Origin: Candidatus Sabulitectum sp.
GTDB lineage: Bacteria > Fermentibacterota > Fermentibacteria > Fermentibacterales > JCC-6
Direction: 5' to 3'
Assembly (NCBI GenBank): GCA_023136985.1
Contig: JAGLQD010000148.1
Coordinates: 1 to 15,342, forward strand
Length of the DNA: 15,342 nucleotides
The notes under the pieces were generated by a model. The model made no database searches. It was not told the origin of the DNA and saw nothing but the letters and a program-made list of their open reading frames with translations. The translations under genes were made by a program, and so were the position numbers. The number at the start of each line of letters is the position of its first letter. Position 1 is the first letter of the stretch. Of the stretch, positions 14,863 through 15,342 are shown piece after piece.

Positions 14863-15342
14863 CTGTTCTTCCCGGCAGAGAGATCACCGATGATACTCTC
14901 TTCCTTGCTGAATTAGCTGGAAGTGTTCCCTGCAGTGTTTGTTTTGATCTTGGTACCGGCACTGGAGCCGTTCTTAAGAATGCTTCTCTTGAAGATGCTT
15001 TCAGGGTTGGAATTGATCTTTCCTTTCAGGCTTTAAAATTGTTTGACAGGGCTGCAGGACAACCGGTTCAGTGTTCTGTAAGCATGATCTCCTCGGTTTT
15101 TCTGAAAGGCTGTGCAGATCTTGTTCTGGCAAACCCGCCTTACCATACACTAACTGACTGCAGACATTCTCCAGACCCTCTAAGACGGGAAGCCAGGCAG
15201 GGAGACTCTCTTCTGCTCTACAGATTTATCTTTGCAGGGGCACACCTTCTAAGATCAGGCGGCTGCATGATCATTACCGGTAGAGAAGAGAAAATACCCG
15301 GCATGAAATGCGGTTTGCGCGCGGCTGGATTCAGCAGAATTG
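14832..15342 (+). CDS. Class I SAM-dependent methyltransferase, TrmN6-like (3' end outside window)
   Basis: The frame is open from ATG 14832 to the right edge (170 residues seen). The SAM-binding motif I is CFDLGTGTGAV (37-47), followed by the acidic strand end GIDLS (60-64). The N6-adenine/amino methyltransferase motif LANPPY is at 99-104. The stretch after NPPY (SPDPLRREARQGDSL) and the later LLRSGGCMIITG strand resemble the tRNA1(Val) A37 N6-methyltransferase TrmN6 (YfiC) family; PrmC-type or other N-methyltransferases are possible. The start overlaps the lipoprotein gene by 31 nt and has only a distant AGGA (14812-14815), implying coupling. No other in-frame start precedes motif I. Confidence 0.8.
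   Translation, partial: MGSGKSILPLTVLPGREITDDTLFLAELAGSVPCSVCFDLGTGTGAVLKNASLEDAFRVGIDLSFQALKLFDRAAGQPVQCSVSMISSVFLKGCADLVLANPPYHTLTDCRHSPDPLRREARQGDSLLLYRFIFAGAHLLRSGGCMIITGREEKIPGMKCGLRAAGFSRI

Overview
This window appears to come from a Gram-negative bacterium of the FCB (Fibrobacteres-Chlorobi-Bacteroidetes) side of the tree, probably a candidate phylum known mainly from metagenomes. Three things suggest this: a complete tolB-pal-cpoB (ybgF) outer-membrane module, secreted FG-GAP/VCBS-repeat proteins of which one ends in a type IX secretion (T9SS) sorting domain, and lipoprotein and beta-barrel genes embedded in housekeeping operons. I cannot resolve the phylum from the sequence alone.

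Layout. (1) 1-2313, minus strand: two tandem, translationally coupled genes for exported FG-GAP/VCBS proteins; the downstream one runs off the left edge. The upstream gene is interrupted by a single in-frame UGA at 1993-1995, directly after a Cys codon. The reading frame and repeat pattern continue without any shift. A perfect 7-bp hairpin with loop AGGUU lies just downstream, which resembles a bacterial SECIS. It is therefore a candidate selenoprotein, and otherwise a nonsense-mutated gene. (2) 2314-2561: divergent intergenic region. (3) 2562-5158, plus strand: tolB, pal and a CpoB/YbgF-like TPR lipoprotein. A roughly 205-bp element with terminal inverted repeats and flanking TA dinucleotides sits between tolB and pal. 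Removing it in silico restores a 20-nt operon junction, so it looks like a MITE-type insertion, or alternatively a structured RNA. (4) 5159-5336: a leader with a good sigma70-type promoter. (5) 5337 to the right edge, plus strand: a tightly packed run tig-clpP-clpX-engB-purA-[TatD/radical-SAM fusion]-rsmA-[outer-membrane barrel]-[small lipoprotein]-[methyltransferase, cut by the window]. Gaps are 0-4 nt or genes overlap, so this is very likely one operon.

How the genes fit together. Trigger factor, ClpP and ClpX form the classic protein-folding and degradation cluster. EngB and RsmA serve ribosome assembly, PurA makes AMP, the TatD/radical-SAM fusion is of unknown role, and the last three genes include two envelope proteins with no recognised function. 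The tolB-pal-cpoB genes encode the periplasmic and outer-membrane half of the Tol-Pal system, which constricts the outer membrane; tolQ, tolR and tolA are not in the window. The points most worth a second look are the UGA-containing secreted protein, the element between tolB and pal, the TatD/radical-SAM fusion, and the slippage-prone tracts in the signal peptide of the small lipoprotein.
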